From: Nematostella vectensis
Taxonomy: Eukaryota > Cnidaria > Anthozoa > Actiniaria > Edwardsiidae
Length of the DNA: 60,000 nucleotides
Reading direction: 5' to 3'
Assembly: GCF_932526225.1 (NCBI RefSeq)
Contig: NC_064038.1
Coordinates: 4,528,001 to 4,588,000 of the forward strand
The translations under genes and the position numbers were made by a program. Positions within the stretch are counted from its first letter, which is position 1. Each line of letters begins with the position of its first letter. Shown here one piece after another: positions 11,901-31,922 of the stretch. The notes beneath the pieces were generated by a model. The model did no database searches. It saw nothing but the letters and a program-made list of their open reading frames with translations, and was not told the DNA's origin.

Positions 11901-14900
11901 GAATCACGCCATCGTTTTCGAAAGTTCCGTTTTCGCCCGTCCCCACGGCACCGATAGGTTATCGTTTTCAAATTGTTCCACTCTGGAGATCGTTTTCAAA
12001 TCGTTCCGTTTTCGGTTATCGTTTTCGCGTTTACGTGTGGACGATACCCGTATCCGTAACAAAAAGGTTGCGTTTTCAAACGAAAACGGATACGTGGGGA
12101 CGGGGTCTTAAGCAAGTCACCACAAACGGCATCAAAAACGGCGCCGCGCTCACGAATTTCTGGAAAACGGCTTTTTTTACGTTCTACGCGCGCGGTCACT
12201 GACGTCAACGCCGTTTTTCAGCAATTCGTGAGCGCGCGCAGTTTTTGATGCCGTTCGTGTTGCCTTGCTTGAGCTCTCTAATTAGGTTCTGCACGGCAGG
12301 AGCGTGACGTGTGAATCGGGCCTGAGATCCACGGTAAGACAGCAACAGATGCGTCCGCATGACGCGCGCATTTTTGTCCGGCGCAATGTAGTTTTTAGGA
12401 CAGCATATATATTGTTGACGTTTTCTCGAGGACACGACACCAGAGTAATATCGCCTTGCCCGCCAGTTGCCGGCTTCATTTATCTTAACCACCCGATAAC
12501 CCGAACATTTTCTACAGGCGGCGCCCTTTCTTGATCACGTAGTGCACGTTCTATCTTGGTCCTTTAGTGCGCGCGCACGCAATAATGTCAGCTCGTCACC
12601 AGAGTAGCTTATACGTGTTTTGTAAGTTTTGCCGCAAATACACGCTTATGATATCATTTTTTAACCCACTTACAGTGAGCACCGTAGAAGTTTTGAGCAC
12701 AATCACCACCGCCAAGCCAGGTTGGTATGGAAACCAGTGATGTGACGCGTGTCAAATGCAATTATGACGTCATTGAAATGAAATGCACAAGGATCCTCTT
12801 GTACTTCTTAACGCTTGGTTAGTTGCAAGTCGTTTCTCGCGCTATAATCCTACGCTCACCGAACCATCACCGATAAGTACCGTAAGGCCGAGCAGTCTTC
12901 GGGTGTTTTTATCGTTTATAGGGTACCAGATCGTACCGTGTGGTCGACCTGTATCGGGGTGCGATACTTCAACGCCCTTCCCGAACCTTGCCTGACCTTT
13001 CCGGTCTGAGTTGTAACTTGTTCCCACGTTTTCAAACTGTTATGGGCTTGTTCCTGTCATAGGAGCTTTTTTCCTCTTTCGACAGCCATCTATAGTTGTT
13101 GTGTGCGTGATATGTAATATCCCTTTGCAAGAACAGTTCTTTTTGTCAGTATTTTCTTTTCAGGAATTGGTAAGCAATTTTTGCTTTCAGAGTTGATGGG
13201 CATCTTCCAGACTGCTGATGGAAAGTCAAGTTCGCATTACCTAGCTTACGATAAGGCTCCAGGTACCGAGCTCTACCTTCGATTCACTGCAACCAAATGC
13301 TCCGGATATCTCTTCGAAATGACAAGCCAGAACTCGAACCAATTCTTCCTTCTCTCCCTATCCCAAAATGGGAATATACAATTCTTATTCCAGAGCGCGA
13401 GGGGTCCCGGTGTGATTATCATCTCCCCGCCACCAGGGAAATCTTTCTGCGATGGACGACGCCACATGTTGAGCTTTCAGCGCTATCTTCAAGACATCCG
13501 GTACCGGGTAGATGGAGGCTCACTGACCAAACACCGGGTAGCGGGCTTGCGTGATCCATTTCTCCGGCCGGTGAGGGTGCTAACTGGGCGTGGCGTGGAG
13601 GGGTGCATCTCCGGTGTCGATGTTGTGCTACTCCGCTCTCGTAATGAGCAGAGGAGGGTGGGCGTGTCCAAAGGCTGTATCAGAAAAGGTAAGAAGTGGT
13701 TCTTTGAGTCCCTCCTTTTCCCTAAAAAAACTTGGAACCTTTTATATTCGCACACAACAAGGAATTGAATATACTTTTTACACGATTAAACTTCAGGCAA
13801 TCTATAGATAAACTTAAAGTAAATGTAAAAATATTGCTTACGTTTTATCTAATCTAGCGAGAAAGACAACCTTAGCAGCTGGAATTCAAACGTCGACAAC
13901 AAGAACTACAAAAACAACAACGACAATGAGAAGAACGGCATCAACGTTACCACTGAGCAACCAGTCAAGTTCAACGTCGACGACACCACAGCCTAGCTCC
14001 CCCGCCACACCATCATCACGTGACCATCCCACACGTGGGATGCTTTCAACGCGAGAATCTGCTCTTACATATTCTAAACAAGGCTTTCATTTTATGCCAT
14101 CGACGCAAGAATCGCCTGTCACGACATTCGGGCGCGATTCAACCCAGGCGTCGTCAGTAACGCAAGGATCTTCTTTCACGTCATCAACGCACGAATCGTC
14201 AGTAACGCGAGGATCTCCTGTCACGCCATCAATGCATGGGTCTTCAGTAACGCAAGGATCACCTGTCACGCCATTAACGCGTGACCCCACTCTCACGCAT
14301 TCTGTACCAATAATATCTGGGCGTTTGAAAACTTCCATGAACAAACGAACCAAACCCAAACCTGGCGAGCGCGCGACGGAAATAAAGTCACCGTCTACTT
14401 ATCAAGTAACGACAATGGTTACTCATTCACCTCGCGTCACGGAACCGGCTTCCCCGATAGCTGGAACTAAGCAAGTCACACATTTAAAGGGTAAAGGCTA
14501 TAGTACGCCTATGGCACGCTCTAGTCTGACGATATCAAGACTTCAGGGCACTCAACGGCCAACAATGGTCAATAAAAACGAAATCGATGAAAACTACGGA
14601 GCTACCGGTGTGAGTACTAGTACGAGTGCCGGGAATTCAATCAACACTGAGAGACCGCCGAATGTCACGCAAACCAGTTGCGAGCGTTTAAAGAGCAAAA
14701 TATGCCTTGGGTTTGGATACAACGATACCATCCTACCAAACCACCTTAACCATAAATCGCAAGGAGAAGCAATGAGAGGGATGCAGCGATTCTTGCCTTT
14801 CATTCGAGCTAACTGTTCCACCAGCTTGAAGGCATTAGTTTGCGCCGCTTACTTTCCACGTTGCACTAAGCCACAGTCATACGCTGCTCCTCCTTGCCGG

Positions 14901-17524
14901 GAGTTGTGTGAGAGGTCTAGAGACGAGTGCGCGCGGTTGATGGATGCGTTCGGGTTTGCATGGCCGCGTCAACTGCGGTGTGAGGATCTACCGCGAGACG
15001 GATTGGCCAAGTGTGAGATGAATAGAAGTCAGAAAGCTGTTTCTGTACGACCAACACAGGCGTCAACGAGTGAGGGTGCGTGAATAGCCCGATGTCGTGA
15101 CTTAATTACTGACTTTCTAACTGATTGAAAGACTGGCCAGCCTGACTGGCTGGGCGACCTAAACCGATTGACTGGAATGGCCGACTGGAAAGACTGACCA
15201 ACTGACCAAATGGGAGCCCTGACAGAGTGACTAGCCAAATTACCGAACCACAGGGCTGTAGTGACGGGCCTTCTACTCGGAACGACTTACTTGACTGACT
15301 TACCGTCTTCTCTGAATGACTCACTGTTGACTGACTTACCTTCTACTCTGAATGGGTGACTGGACTGACTGACCTTTTACTCAGAATGACTGACTGGACT
15401 GATTTACTTTTTACTCTGAATTGCTGACTGGACTGACTTACTTTCTACTCTGAATAACTAATTGGACTGACTTACCTTCTACTCTGAATAACTGACTGGA
15501 CTGACTTACCTTTTACTCAGAATGACTGACTGGGCTGACTTACCTTTCACTCTGAATGACTGACTGGACTGACATACCTTCTACTCAAAATGACTCACTG
15601 TTGACTGACTTACCTTTTACTCTGAATGACTGACTGGACTGACTTACCTTCTACTCTAAGGGACTGAATGACCACCTTGCCGACCGACTAGACTCACTAG
15701 CTGAAGATTTTCCTAGTTTTATTGTTAAAAATTTAACAAATAAGCCATCGTAACTTTGACACTTCTAACTCGCTATCAAAGGATTGGCTAACGTGTCTAT
15801 TTCATGTGCGTTCTATTTTTACTGGGGTCGTCTATGATAATCCAATTGCTCTCCTCAACTTTACAGATACAACTACAGTTTCTTCGCCATCAATTGTTAC
15901 TGGACCCGTAACAGAACGTTGTGAGTATTGACAGAAGTCTTCTAATGCTTTGGTCGTCTTTTTCGTTTCTTAATAAAATCTACCGCCTCTCATCTTGTGT
16001 AATAGGGGACGCTAAGAGATCACGTGACAATTTGGGTGGCAAACTAGCGCGCGCTCAGGCTTTTGGCGGCAAAATTTCAGCAATAAAAAGTAACTTATTC
16101 AGCGCTTACGAAAAAAAGTCCGAATTCTTTTTTTCAGACAGGGTTCAGTTTCGTTTAAAGATTTTTTTCGTCGTTCTCATGTGTGACGGGCGCAGTCAAT
16201 TCTTATCTTTTTGTTTGATTATTTTGTTTTATATTTGACACCCAGAGAGGTCACGTGATCTCTTAGCGCAAGTCTCCTATTCCAGACTCGTAAATCTATA
16301 GCTCCCGCCAAAAGATATATACTTTGGAAGCTATAAGAAAAGATGACCAAAGATTATGACCAATAAGGTTGGAGGTCCTCTTTAAAAATTGGGGGTATCC
16401 CATGGAATATGCTGTTCCTGGGAACGCCTCATGTACATCGACCATTGTAGGGCTATATCATTCTCACTACTCTCAGGTCTATTTAGAATAAAAGTTTAAT
16501 AAATAAAATTGACACAATTTTCTGCTGTTTTAGACTGTGGCACCATCTACACAGTTCCTGCTGGGTTTATCGTCTCTCCAAACTATCCCCAGGACTACCC
16601 GTCCAACAGTCACTGCCGCTGGGCTATCATGCTCCCGCGAGCGTATCACGTGATTGATATAGTAATAGAGAGCTTGTTATTGGAGGACGATCGGAACTGT
16701 ATGTAAGTATGCGCGCACATGTATATTTGATCACTTGTCCGCAATGTAAGTGAATAATTTATTTTCAGCATGTCTGACTTAAATATTTTGGGAGTTTGAA
16801 CTTTTCGTTATTTTTATATTTGGGGGTAGGGTGGGTGGTGGTGGTGTAGAGAATGTATGCTATTGAGCTCATATGTGACTTATTTTCTTTAGGTATGACT
16901 TTGTTGTCATCATGGACGGTCTCTACAATCAAGTAGGACCCAGGTTATGTGGCACTTTGGCCCAGGCTCGCGCGGTTGCCGTTAAAGGCAACATGGCGGT
17001 GGTAGTGTTTAAGTCTGATAATGCGAACAGCAAGGGCGGCTTTCTCATCAAATACAGGGCTCATGTAAGTACTAAGCAATTTTATGAAACCCAAACACAT
17101 TATGCCCAATTCCAGCTATTATACTTGGCGCGCACGATTCGCGCATTCGAGAGATTTGTGGAGATTAACCTGTTAACTCCTAAACCGGTACAAACCGGAT
17201 ATACAAACGGAGTCTTTTTGACTTGGCTACAGATTTTTGTTATATTTCAACGTTACCAAAACATTCTGACGTTTACCTCGGGGTGGAATGAAGGTGGGTG
17301 AAGTTTTATTTATAAATTTGACTGGAATGATAACTTTATATCGGAGCGTTGGACAGTGTGTGTTTTTGTACCCCCGTATGTTATATGGAGCTTTTACCTG
17401 TTTACTGTATTTGTGAAAGGACTTATAGTTCAAAGTCACGCGTTAAGTAATCTTAAAGACACTTTGTAACGCAAGTTATTTTCTAGTCTTACCCTTAGTG
17501 TCTCTTGTCACGCAGTGGGGATGA
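8958..17524 (+). CDS. Secreted LDLa-LDLa-LamG-mucin-Frizzled-CUB protein, about 820 aa
   Basis: Exons: 8958-9018 (signal peptide, [20 protein letters not shown]), 9528-9638 (LDLa 1), 10484-10609 (LDLa 2), 12676-12720 (Thr-rich spacer), 13191-13688 (laminin G), 13858-15075 (Ser/Thr-rich linker of about 270 aa plus Frizzled CRD), 15867-15920, 16534-16702 and 16893-17064 (CUB in two exons). Most junctions are phase 1, as expected for shuffled extracellular modules. Both LDLa units keep six Cys and the acidic calcium motif ([24 protein letters not shown]). The CRD from about 14680 has ten Cys, the canonical number for Wnt-binding CRDs. CUB starts with CGTIY and keeps YDFVVIMDG. The last exon is uncertain: acceptors at 17485 (SYP-stop) or 17515 (WG-stop) both end the protein at once. 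No transmembrane segment is visible, so it is probably secreted. MFRP and corin share several of these modules, but orthology is not shown. Confidence 0.8.
9264..9472. mobile_element. 209-bp inverted-repeat element with perfect 27-bp ends
   Basis: Bases 9264-9290 (AAAGGTTGTCAGTGCAAATG...) are the exact reverse complement of 9446-9472. It ends 55 bp before the LDLa 1 exon. The left flank (ACGACATACATC at 9244) resembles the left end of the element near 31416. Confidence 0.7.
9809..10014. repeat. Two-copy tandem duplication, 100-bp period
   Basis: The sequence starting GATCATCTCTAAACGAATAA at 9811 recurs at 9911 with few changes. It lies in the intron between the two LDLa exons. Confidence 0.9.
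11043..11701. mobile_element. Inverted-repeat element of about 660 bp, 18-bp perfect ends
   Basis: TAAGGTAATTCCCTTGAA at 11043-11060 is exactly inverted at 11684-11701. The inside looks internally duplicated: GGGGGTACCGACCTCG near 11144 and GGGGGTAACCGACTTCG near 11522 follow similar flanks. No transposase-like frame is seen. It is the first of three adjacent inverted-repeat elements in intron 3 of the LDLa/FZ/CUB gene. Confidence 0.65.
11701..12109. mobile_element. MITE with inverted ends of about 50 bp (GACCCYGTCCCCACGTATC)
   Basis: The left end (GACCCTGTCCCCACGTATC, then GTTTTCGTTTGAAAACGC) is inverted at 12060-12109 with about two mismatches. Inner copies of GTCCCCACG and ACGAAAACG repeat the end motif. 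The element has no coding capacity and abuts both neighbouring elements. Confidence 0.75.
12110..12270. mobile_element. Short foldback element, about 160 bp
   Basis: AAGCAAG, AACGGCATCAAAAAC, GCGCTCACGAATT and AAAACGGC in the left half recur inverted in the right half (GCCGTTTTTCAG, AATTCGTGAGCGC, GTTTTTGATGCCGTT, CTTGCTT). Almost the whole element can fold on itself. Confidence 0.7.
15110..15660. repeat. 34-bp minisatellite (TGACTGGACTGACTTACCTT core)
   Basis: About a dozen imperfect copies of a 34-bp unit follow the donor of the Frizzled exon (15075) by about 35 bp. The first part is more degenerate. Confidence 0.85.
16005..16272. mobile_element. Inverted-repeat element of about 270 bp
   Basis: GACGCTAAGAGATCACGTGA at about 16008-16027 is inverted at 16250-16270 (TCACGTGATCTCTTAGCGC), and flanking TAGGGGA and TCTCCTATT extend the pairing. 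It lies in the intron before the CUB exons. No coding capacity is seen. Confidence 0.65.
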
Positions 17525-17551
17525 GGGCGCCATGGTCACGCAACGCCTTAA

Positions 17552-18520
17552 TTGTCGTCACGTCACGGTTTCATAGCGCCTCATTTTTGGCTGCCACCGT
17601 TCACATCATTGCCGTCTATTTCATGTAACGCTTCATCGGTGTCCAGCAACGCCTCATTGTCGTCAGGTCACGGTCACACAGCGTCTCATTTTTACCTGTC
17701 ATGGTCCACATCATTGCCGTGTCTGTCATGCAACGCTTCATCGGTGTCCAGCAACGCCTTATTGTCGTCAGGTCACGGTCACACAACAGCTCAGTTTTAC
17801 CTGTCATGGTCCACATTATTGACGTCTATGTCATGCAACGCTTCATCGGTGTCCAGCAACGCCTCATTGTCGTCAGGTCACGGTCACACAGCGTCTCATT
17901 TTTACCTGTCGTGGTCCACATCATTGCCGTCTATGTCATGCAACGCTTCATCGGTGTCCAGCAACGCCTTATTGTCGTCAGGTCACGGTCACACAACAGC
18001 TCAGTTTTACCTGTCATGGTCCACATTATTGACGTCTATGTCATGCAACGCTTCATCGGTGTCCAGCAACGCCTCATTGTCGTCAGGTCACGGTCACACA
18101 GCGTCTCATTTTTACCTGTCGTGGTCCACATCATTGCCGTCTATGTCATGCAACGCTTCATCGGTGTCCAGCAACGCCTTATTGTCGTCAGGTCACGGTC
18201 ACACAACAGCTCAGTTTTACCTGTCATGGTCCACATTATTGACGTCTATGTCATGCAACGCTTCATCGGTGTCCAGCAACGCCTCATTGTCGTCAGGTCA
18301 CGGTCACACAACAGCTATTTTTTTTTACCTGTCATGGTCCACATCATTGACGTCTATGTCATGCAATGCTTCATCGGTGTCCAGCAACGCCTAATTGTCG
18401 TCAGGTCACGGTCACACAACAGCTATTTTTTTTACCTGCCACCGTCCACATCATTGTCGTCTATGTCATGCAACGCTTCATCGGTGTCCAGCAACGCCCC
18501 ATTGTCGTCAAGTCATGTGT
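17552..18520. repeat. 105-bp minisatellite with 210-bp higher-order dimers
   Basis: About nine copies of a 105-bp unit are present. Two subtypes alternate: one reads CACACAGCGTCTCATTTTTA with CATTGCC, the other CACACAACAGCTCAGTTTTA with TATTGACG. Because 105 is divisible by three, at least two plus-strand frames stay open for about 850 bp. A stop just before (17549-17551) separates the first frame from the upstream gene. I judge it noncoding, possibly in the 3' UTR of the LDLa/FZ/CUB gene. Confidence 0.9.
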
Positions 18521-18672
18521 TACGATCTCGGTGTCGTTACAAGCATTAGTTAGTGTGTTAGGTTTGCGGGCTGACGCCTTCTATGACGTAAGATTTTTTT
18601 TATAATCGTGAATCTTCGTTTTAGTGGAACCGCCTTCACGATAGTGTCTCACTCTAATTCTAATGCTTCATG

Positions 18673-18678
18673 AATAAA
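18673..18678 (+). terminator. Candidate polyadenylation signal (AATAAA) for the LDLa/FZ/CUB gene
   Basis: This is the first clear AATAAA seen after the CUB exons. If used, the 3' UTR would contain the whole 105-bp array. Confidence 0.3.
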
Positions 18679-18846
18679 AATGCTATAGCATTGCTAAAGT
18701 GTCGCATCAGTTAGAGAATTATTTATTCCGAGTAAGATTTATCTATAGTCATGGCTAACATATCGCTATTTTGCCAAAACCGTATACTAAAGCATTAATT
18801 AATTAATTCTCACAAATTGTTGTAAATATAACATAAAAAATTATCT

Positions 18847-18852
18847 TTTATT
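18847..18852 (-). terminator. Polyadenylation signal (AATAAA) of the coiled-coil gene
   Basis: TTTATT on the plus strand is AATAAA for the minus-strand gene, about 100 bp after its stop at 18951-18953. Confidence 0.55.
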
Positions 18853-18950
18853 GTATTATAAAACGTGCCCTAACTTTGCCTTTCATTAATCTTGCGATTT
18901 TTTCATTATCGGCTTTTGATACAGTGCGCATGACCGTGCAAAACGCGGTC

Positions 18951-21900
18951 TCACGTCCTGTCGCCCACGCCAACGCATGCGCGGTTACGTTCCACAGCTG
19001 ACCAATCCGCTGAGCTGTCTACAATCACTACGTCGTGCAACGTGCTTCGTGCCTCGTGCTCTTGCGATTTACGTTTTTCTTTGGCTTTTAACCGAGCTCT
19101 TTCTACTTTTTCCGCGATTTTTTTCGTGTGTTTAAGTTCTTGTTTTAGTCTGCTGTTTTCCGCATCCAGCGTCGCAACTTGCTCTGATAAATCCAGGATC
19201 AGTTTCATCCGGGGATCGTTGTGCGTGTCTTCCTCTGTGACGTCATGGTCATGTGACTTGGTCGAGCGCCGACTTGTCGCACTACTTTGTCTGCTGAAGT
19301 CGCCCGAGTCCATACTCAGCCTCTCAAGGCGTTCTGTGTAGTGTAAAGAAATATTATATTGACGACTAGAGGTCTATCTAATTCCTGGGTTGCTTGTTAG
19401 GACTATTTGGAAATACGTCCGCGCCTCTCGATAAAATCCAGATGCAGACGCGTGTCCAGAGGGGGGGGGGGGGGGGGCGGGGGGGGCGAGAGGTCTGGAC
19501 CCCACCCTGCTCATGTGACAAGATAGTTTGACTTCGGTTTACCCCTTCGTTGGTAGTTAAGAAGACTGAAAATTTTATGTGTGTATTTGGATAGAAAAAC
19601 TTTCTAGATGGATCTAGTGATCTATTACCAGAGCTAAAGATGCCGTTTTGACTTGGTCCGTGGTCAGTGACTTACTTCTTTGGACCCCACCCAGGGACGG
19701 ATCCAAGCATTCCAAAAAAGGGGCGGGTGGAAAGCAAGGGTTTCAAGAAAGGAGGGGGATTCACTGTTTTTCCTTGGATTGCTGATCTGAAAAAGAGGGC
19801 CGGGGACCGCCCACACTTAGGCCCGCCCCTGCAATCCTGCGTTTTTCTCTAGACACGCCCCTAAGATGACTGGAGCTTTTCGAGAGTGTCTCATTACTAG
19901 ACTACACGCCATGTAAAGGACCGAAACGATATAGCTAAGGTCATGGTTAGGGGCATACAGAGAGACAATTTTTGTAATTTGAGGGTGGTTCATAATATTT
20001 AAAAAAGAAAGTTGCTAAATTAAAGACGCGACGACGGAATTCTTTTTCTCGTGTCATATTGATATGCACACATCCATGATATGTCGCTATTTTTTATGCA
20101 CTTGCACACTCTGAAGTGAGCACTATTTCATCCATGCCTTTGTTTTGAGAAGCTCCCTCCCCCCGAAGGCCTCACGATGTCTACTTCTGTGTAGTTTCTT
20201 GCCTTCATGTCTAATTTATTGGCAAAATCTAAAACTGTGGCCTCTTGAAACATCAAGACCTTTATCAATTTATCTAGCGATTTCGATCATGACATAATGC
20301 CCTACCTTGCAGTTTCGTGTTCTCTTCCATGAGTTTACTGTTCTCGTCTTTCAGTTCAAATAGCTTGAGGGACGAGTCTTGTCTGGATTTGGATGTCAAT
20401 GAACGCATTTTGCGAATTTTCTTTTGATATTGCTGGTTGAGTATCGCTGTCTCTTCCTTCATTTTCGCTAATTCTTCTTCTAAGGAATTGATATACTGCA
20501 AATAAAAAAAATTGCATGTGGGACTTATTTCTTAAAAAAAAACAAAGCTGTAACGTTTAAAAATATAAATCCATTGAGTTCTGACCGTTTTTAAAACAAA
20601 TTGGACTAAATATATATTAGAAATTGATGTCTTTCTCGCCGTTATTGTGGGTATTTCACAGCCCGCCATAAGTGAAATATCACAAAGGTTCAAGTGACTT
20701 GACTTCCTCCTAAACAAATATCGAGTCAATTTGCCTTGATAAAAAAATTATCATAACCATAAAAATATCATAATTACTCTCAAATATCATTATTCACCTG
20801 GTCCTTTGCATGGACAGTCCTGTCCAATTTCTCGGTATTCTCCTCAGATAGACTTGAATTCTCTGTGTTTGCCACCAGGTTCTGCGCACTCTCTAGCTCC
20901 TCCCTTAGCATAAGGACCTCCCGCTCACGCTCATCAAGCTAAACAGTAAACAATGTCAAATAAATCACCGCAAGCCTGGGTAATAGCTAATCGGCAACTA
21001 GTAATGAATGTTAGTCAGGATGGACTAAGATACACCAGAAAATAAAAATCGTGTTATATGCTGTGGTGGAGCCTCCTACATAGGTCACCTAGCCTTACCA
21101 TTACACCTTAAGGGTCAGCACCTCATTAATTTGATATTTGTTGGGTTTGCAAGCCAAACTCTTTAGAAAAAGACTTCCAACAAGTGAACCTTGGCGAAAG
21201 TGAAATTCCAGAGAAAAATTCAAGCAACTTGCCACCAAAAGATGGGGTAGCAATGGGTAAATCAAAGACTTGCTACCCACGTATTAGAATCCGAGCCCGA
21301 GACTTTTGGAAGTTTTTGGAATACAAGCCCAAAACTTTTGTCAAATTTCAAATCTGAGCACGAGACTTTTGTCAAATTTCAGAATCTGAGCCCATCCTTT
21401 CCGATAAAACTGCAAAGGCGAGACAAGATGATGAAATTGTTCATGTAGAGAAATGTTTATCTGGTTGTGAACATTTATAAGCGGGGCCTGATTTGTAGGT
21501 TATTTCAAGGTTGGTAAGCGCGTACGATTGTTACTCATGAGTTGTGTAAAACAAACGAAAGAGCACAGCGAGTGAGTTTGTTTTAAACAAAGAGTGAATA
21601 AAAATCGTAAAAGCGAGCTAACCGTCAAATAACTTATTTATTATATACATCCCGAGATTTTAAAGAGCGAAAAGAACTTTCAGATATAAAACATTTCATT
21701 TTGCATGATACTTTTGTTCTTCAGCTCCATTGAGCGAGAGAATGAAATTTTACTGTGAAAATTGAATACAAAGCGTTCAAAATGGAAGACAATAGATTTG
21801 CTACTCTCAATGACAATGTAGAGGATTATGTAGAAAGTCTTAAAAACAAGAATACAAAGGGAAAAACCGAGTGAGATGTAAGGCTGTAAAACGCTATCTA

Positions 21901-23601
21901 ACATCACAGTCTCTTGCATGACATTAGTGAGACAGATTCATTTCTCAATGGAAGTTTCTGTCCGTCTTCAACTGAGCCATTGGTCGAACAGTCAAGTCTA
22001 ATAAAATGTAATGTAAGCTTATTATAAATTTCTCAGTATGTATATAAAAAAATCAGCATGGAAAGTGCTTTGTACAGTTTTTATTCACTCGTTGTTTTGT
22101 ATCAAAAGAACTTTCTTTTTTTTTTCACTTGTTGTTTGTATCAAAAGAACTTTCATATATAAAGCATTTCATTTTGCATGTTACTTTTGTTCTTGAGCTC
22201 CATTGAGCGAGAGAATGAAATTTTACTGTGAAAATTGAATACAAAGCGTTCAAATTGGCAGACAATAGATTTGCTACTCTCAATGATTGAACTGAGACAC
22301 TGAGAGTTTTAAGAGAGTCGTCGAGCAAACGAAAGGATTTTGCTCACAAGTGAAAATAATGATTTAGCCAATCAGAACGCCTATACAACGTTTTTCACTA
22401 GTGGAAAAAAATCGTAAGACCAATCAGCTGGCTTCTCTAGTGCAAAGAGACTAGTTTTATCACAATTATTTTTGGCGTGTAAATCTTGGTATGTATATAA
22501 TAATACACCATACAATCTTCCTACAAACCCACTGCCATAGTAACAGAATATAAAACATATTGCTTGTTTAAGAAAAATTAGGAACCCTGAGATTGTGTTT
22601 AAAAATCCAAGACTCCAAGACAGTGGAAGAAAAGAAGCCAGCCAGGACCCCTAAAATCTGAAGAAGAAAAACGAAACTCCCAGACGCGTAAAAAACTTCT
22701 TGTAACCTATCGCTACCCCTAAAAGATAGGGCAAAAGAAACGGAGGGTGATTAATGTGATTCTCACCTGTTGTTGGAAGGACTCAGTCATCTCTTTCTCT
22801 TTATCAGCTTTGAGCTTCTCTTGAGTCAGTTCTTTCCTAAGGGCACTCAGCTCACACATCAGCTGTTCTAACTGTTAAATGAATATTTATCAGTTTGACT
22901 GGAATTTATCCATCGAGTGTGACCTCTATGCAAACCCAATTTGCATGGGTACTGACTCCCTGGGGATTATGTAAATTAGTGAATAGAAGGAAAATACAAT
23001 GTGATCCCATTCGCACTTTCTATTTGACTTTCACCCCCCTCCCCCCACACCCCTTATTAGGAAGCCGGGCCTGACTTGACTGGGACTATCTTTATATACA
23101 TTCAAGTCACCAAACACTGTATAAAGTCACATCATACCTGTGCATTACTGGATTGAGAGTTGCCAAGCTCACTTTGATTGGTTGTCACTAAGTCATCGCT
23201 TAAAATTAATAAACATTGTTTGAACGAACTTATAGTTATATTATATAACTTATTTCATGATCAAAGATAGTACGATTAAAATTCTAATGATACAGACCAG
23301 CTAGTTGCTGCCACTACTTCTACTGTAAATGTCGTCGTTTCAAAACACTGACAGATCGCCTTTCGGGTTTACCTCATTCTATAAATCACCTTCAATATTT
23401 AACGGTATCTTCTAAGCAAGAAGTAAACTTATACAGTATTTAATATTTGGAAAAGAAAGAAATGAGAGGTTGAAGTTATCTCCATTTTGATGTCTGAGAA
23501 AAATAAAAACACAATTTTCGTGGTTACCTGAATTGTTTCCGTTGTTTTGCTGATGGAATTCTGATCGTCATGACTTCGCTCTTAGATGGATTGGAGCCCA
23601 T
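18951..23601 (-). CDS. Coiled-coil protein with possible N-myristoylation start, six exons, about 317 aa
   Basis: Minus-strand exons: 23601-23528, 23198-23138, 22871-22767, 20938-20798, 20495-20306, 19333-18951. Phases join throughout and the total is 954 nt. The chosen ATG gives MGSNPSKSEV, which fits the N-myristoylation pattern (Gly2, Ser6); a second in-frame ATG follows at codon 11. From about residue 45 the protein is largely heptad-rich coiled coil (LEQLMCELSALRKELTQEKL; YINSLEEELAKMKEETAILN). A Ser/His/Asp-rich linker follows, then another coiled coil with a basic patch (RARLKAKEKRKS). The tail ends DSSADWSAV...GVGDRT. I do not recognise the family. Length and coiled-coil character suggest a scaffold or cytoskeletal adaptor. 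It is divergent from PGGT1B. Confidence 0.75.
19692..19831. mobile_element. CAGGGGCGG-family short element (copy 3)
   Basis: It begins CAGGGACGGATCCAAGCATT and ends GGCCCGCCCCTG; the inside includes GGGTTTCAAGAAAG, shared with copy 4 near 25071. It lies in the last intron of the coiled-coil gene. Confidence 0.5.
21677..22286. repeat. Direct repeat of about 135 bp, two copies 474 bp apart
   Basis: 21677-21812 and 22151-22286 are nearly identical (both include GAGCGAGAGAATGAAATTTT and GACAATAGATTTGCTACTCT). They lie in intron 3 of the coiled-coil gene, and the spacer is not repeated. They could be long direct ends of an inserted element or a simple duplication. Confidence 0.85.

Positions 23602-31922
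<8,321 letters not shown>

Noticed and set aside
11694-12534. Several open frames of 65-95 codons on both strands
   Set aside because: They fall in foldback elements in the intron of the LDLa/FZ/CUB gene and look like chance frames.
17065-17301. Extension of the CUB reading frame past 17064
   Set aside because: A strong donor (CAT|GTAAGT) lies exactly at the end of the CUB fold; the extra residues do not resemble a domain.
17552-18549. Plus-strand open frames of about 280 codons
   Set aside because: They come from the 105-bp array (divisible by three). A stop at 17549-17551 separates the first frame from the CUB gene.
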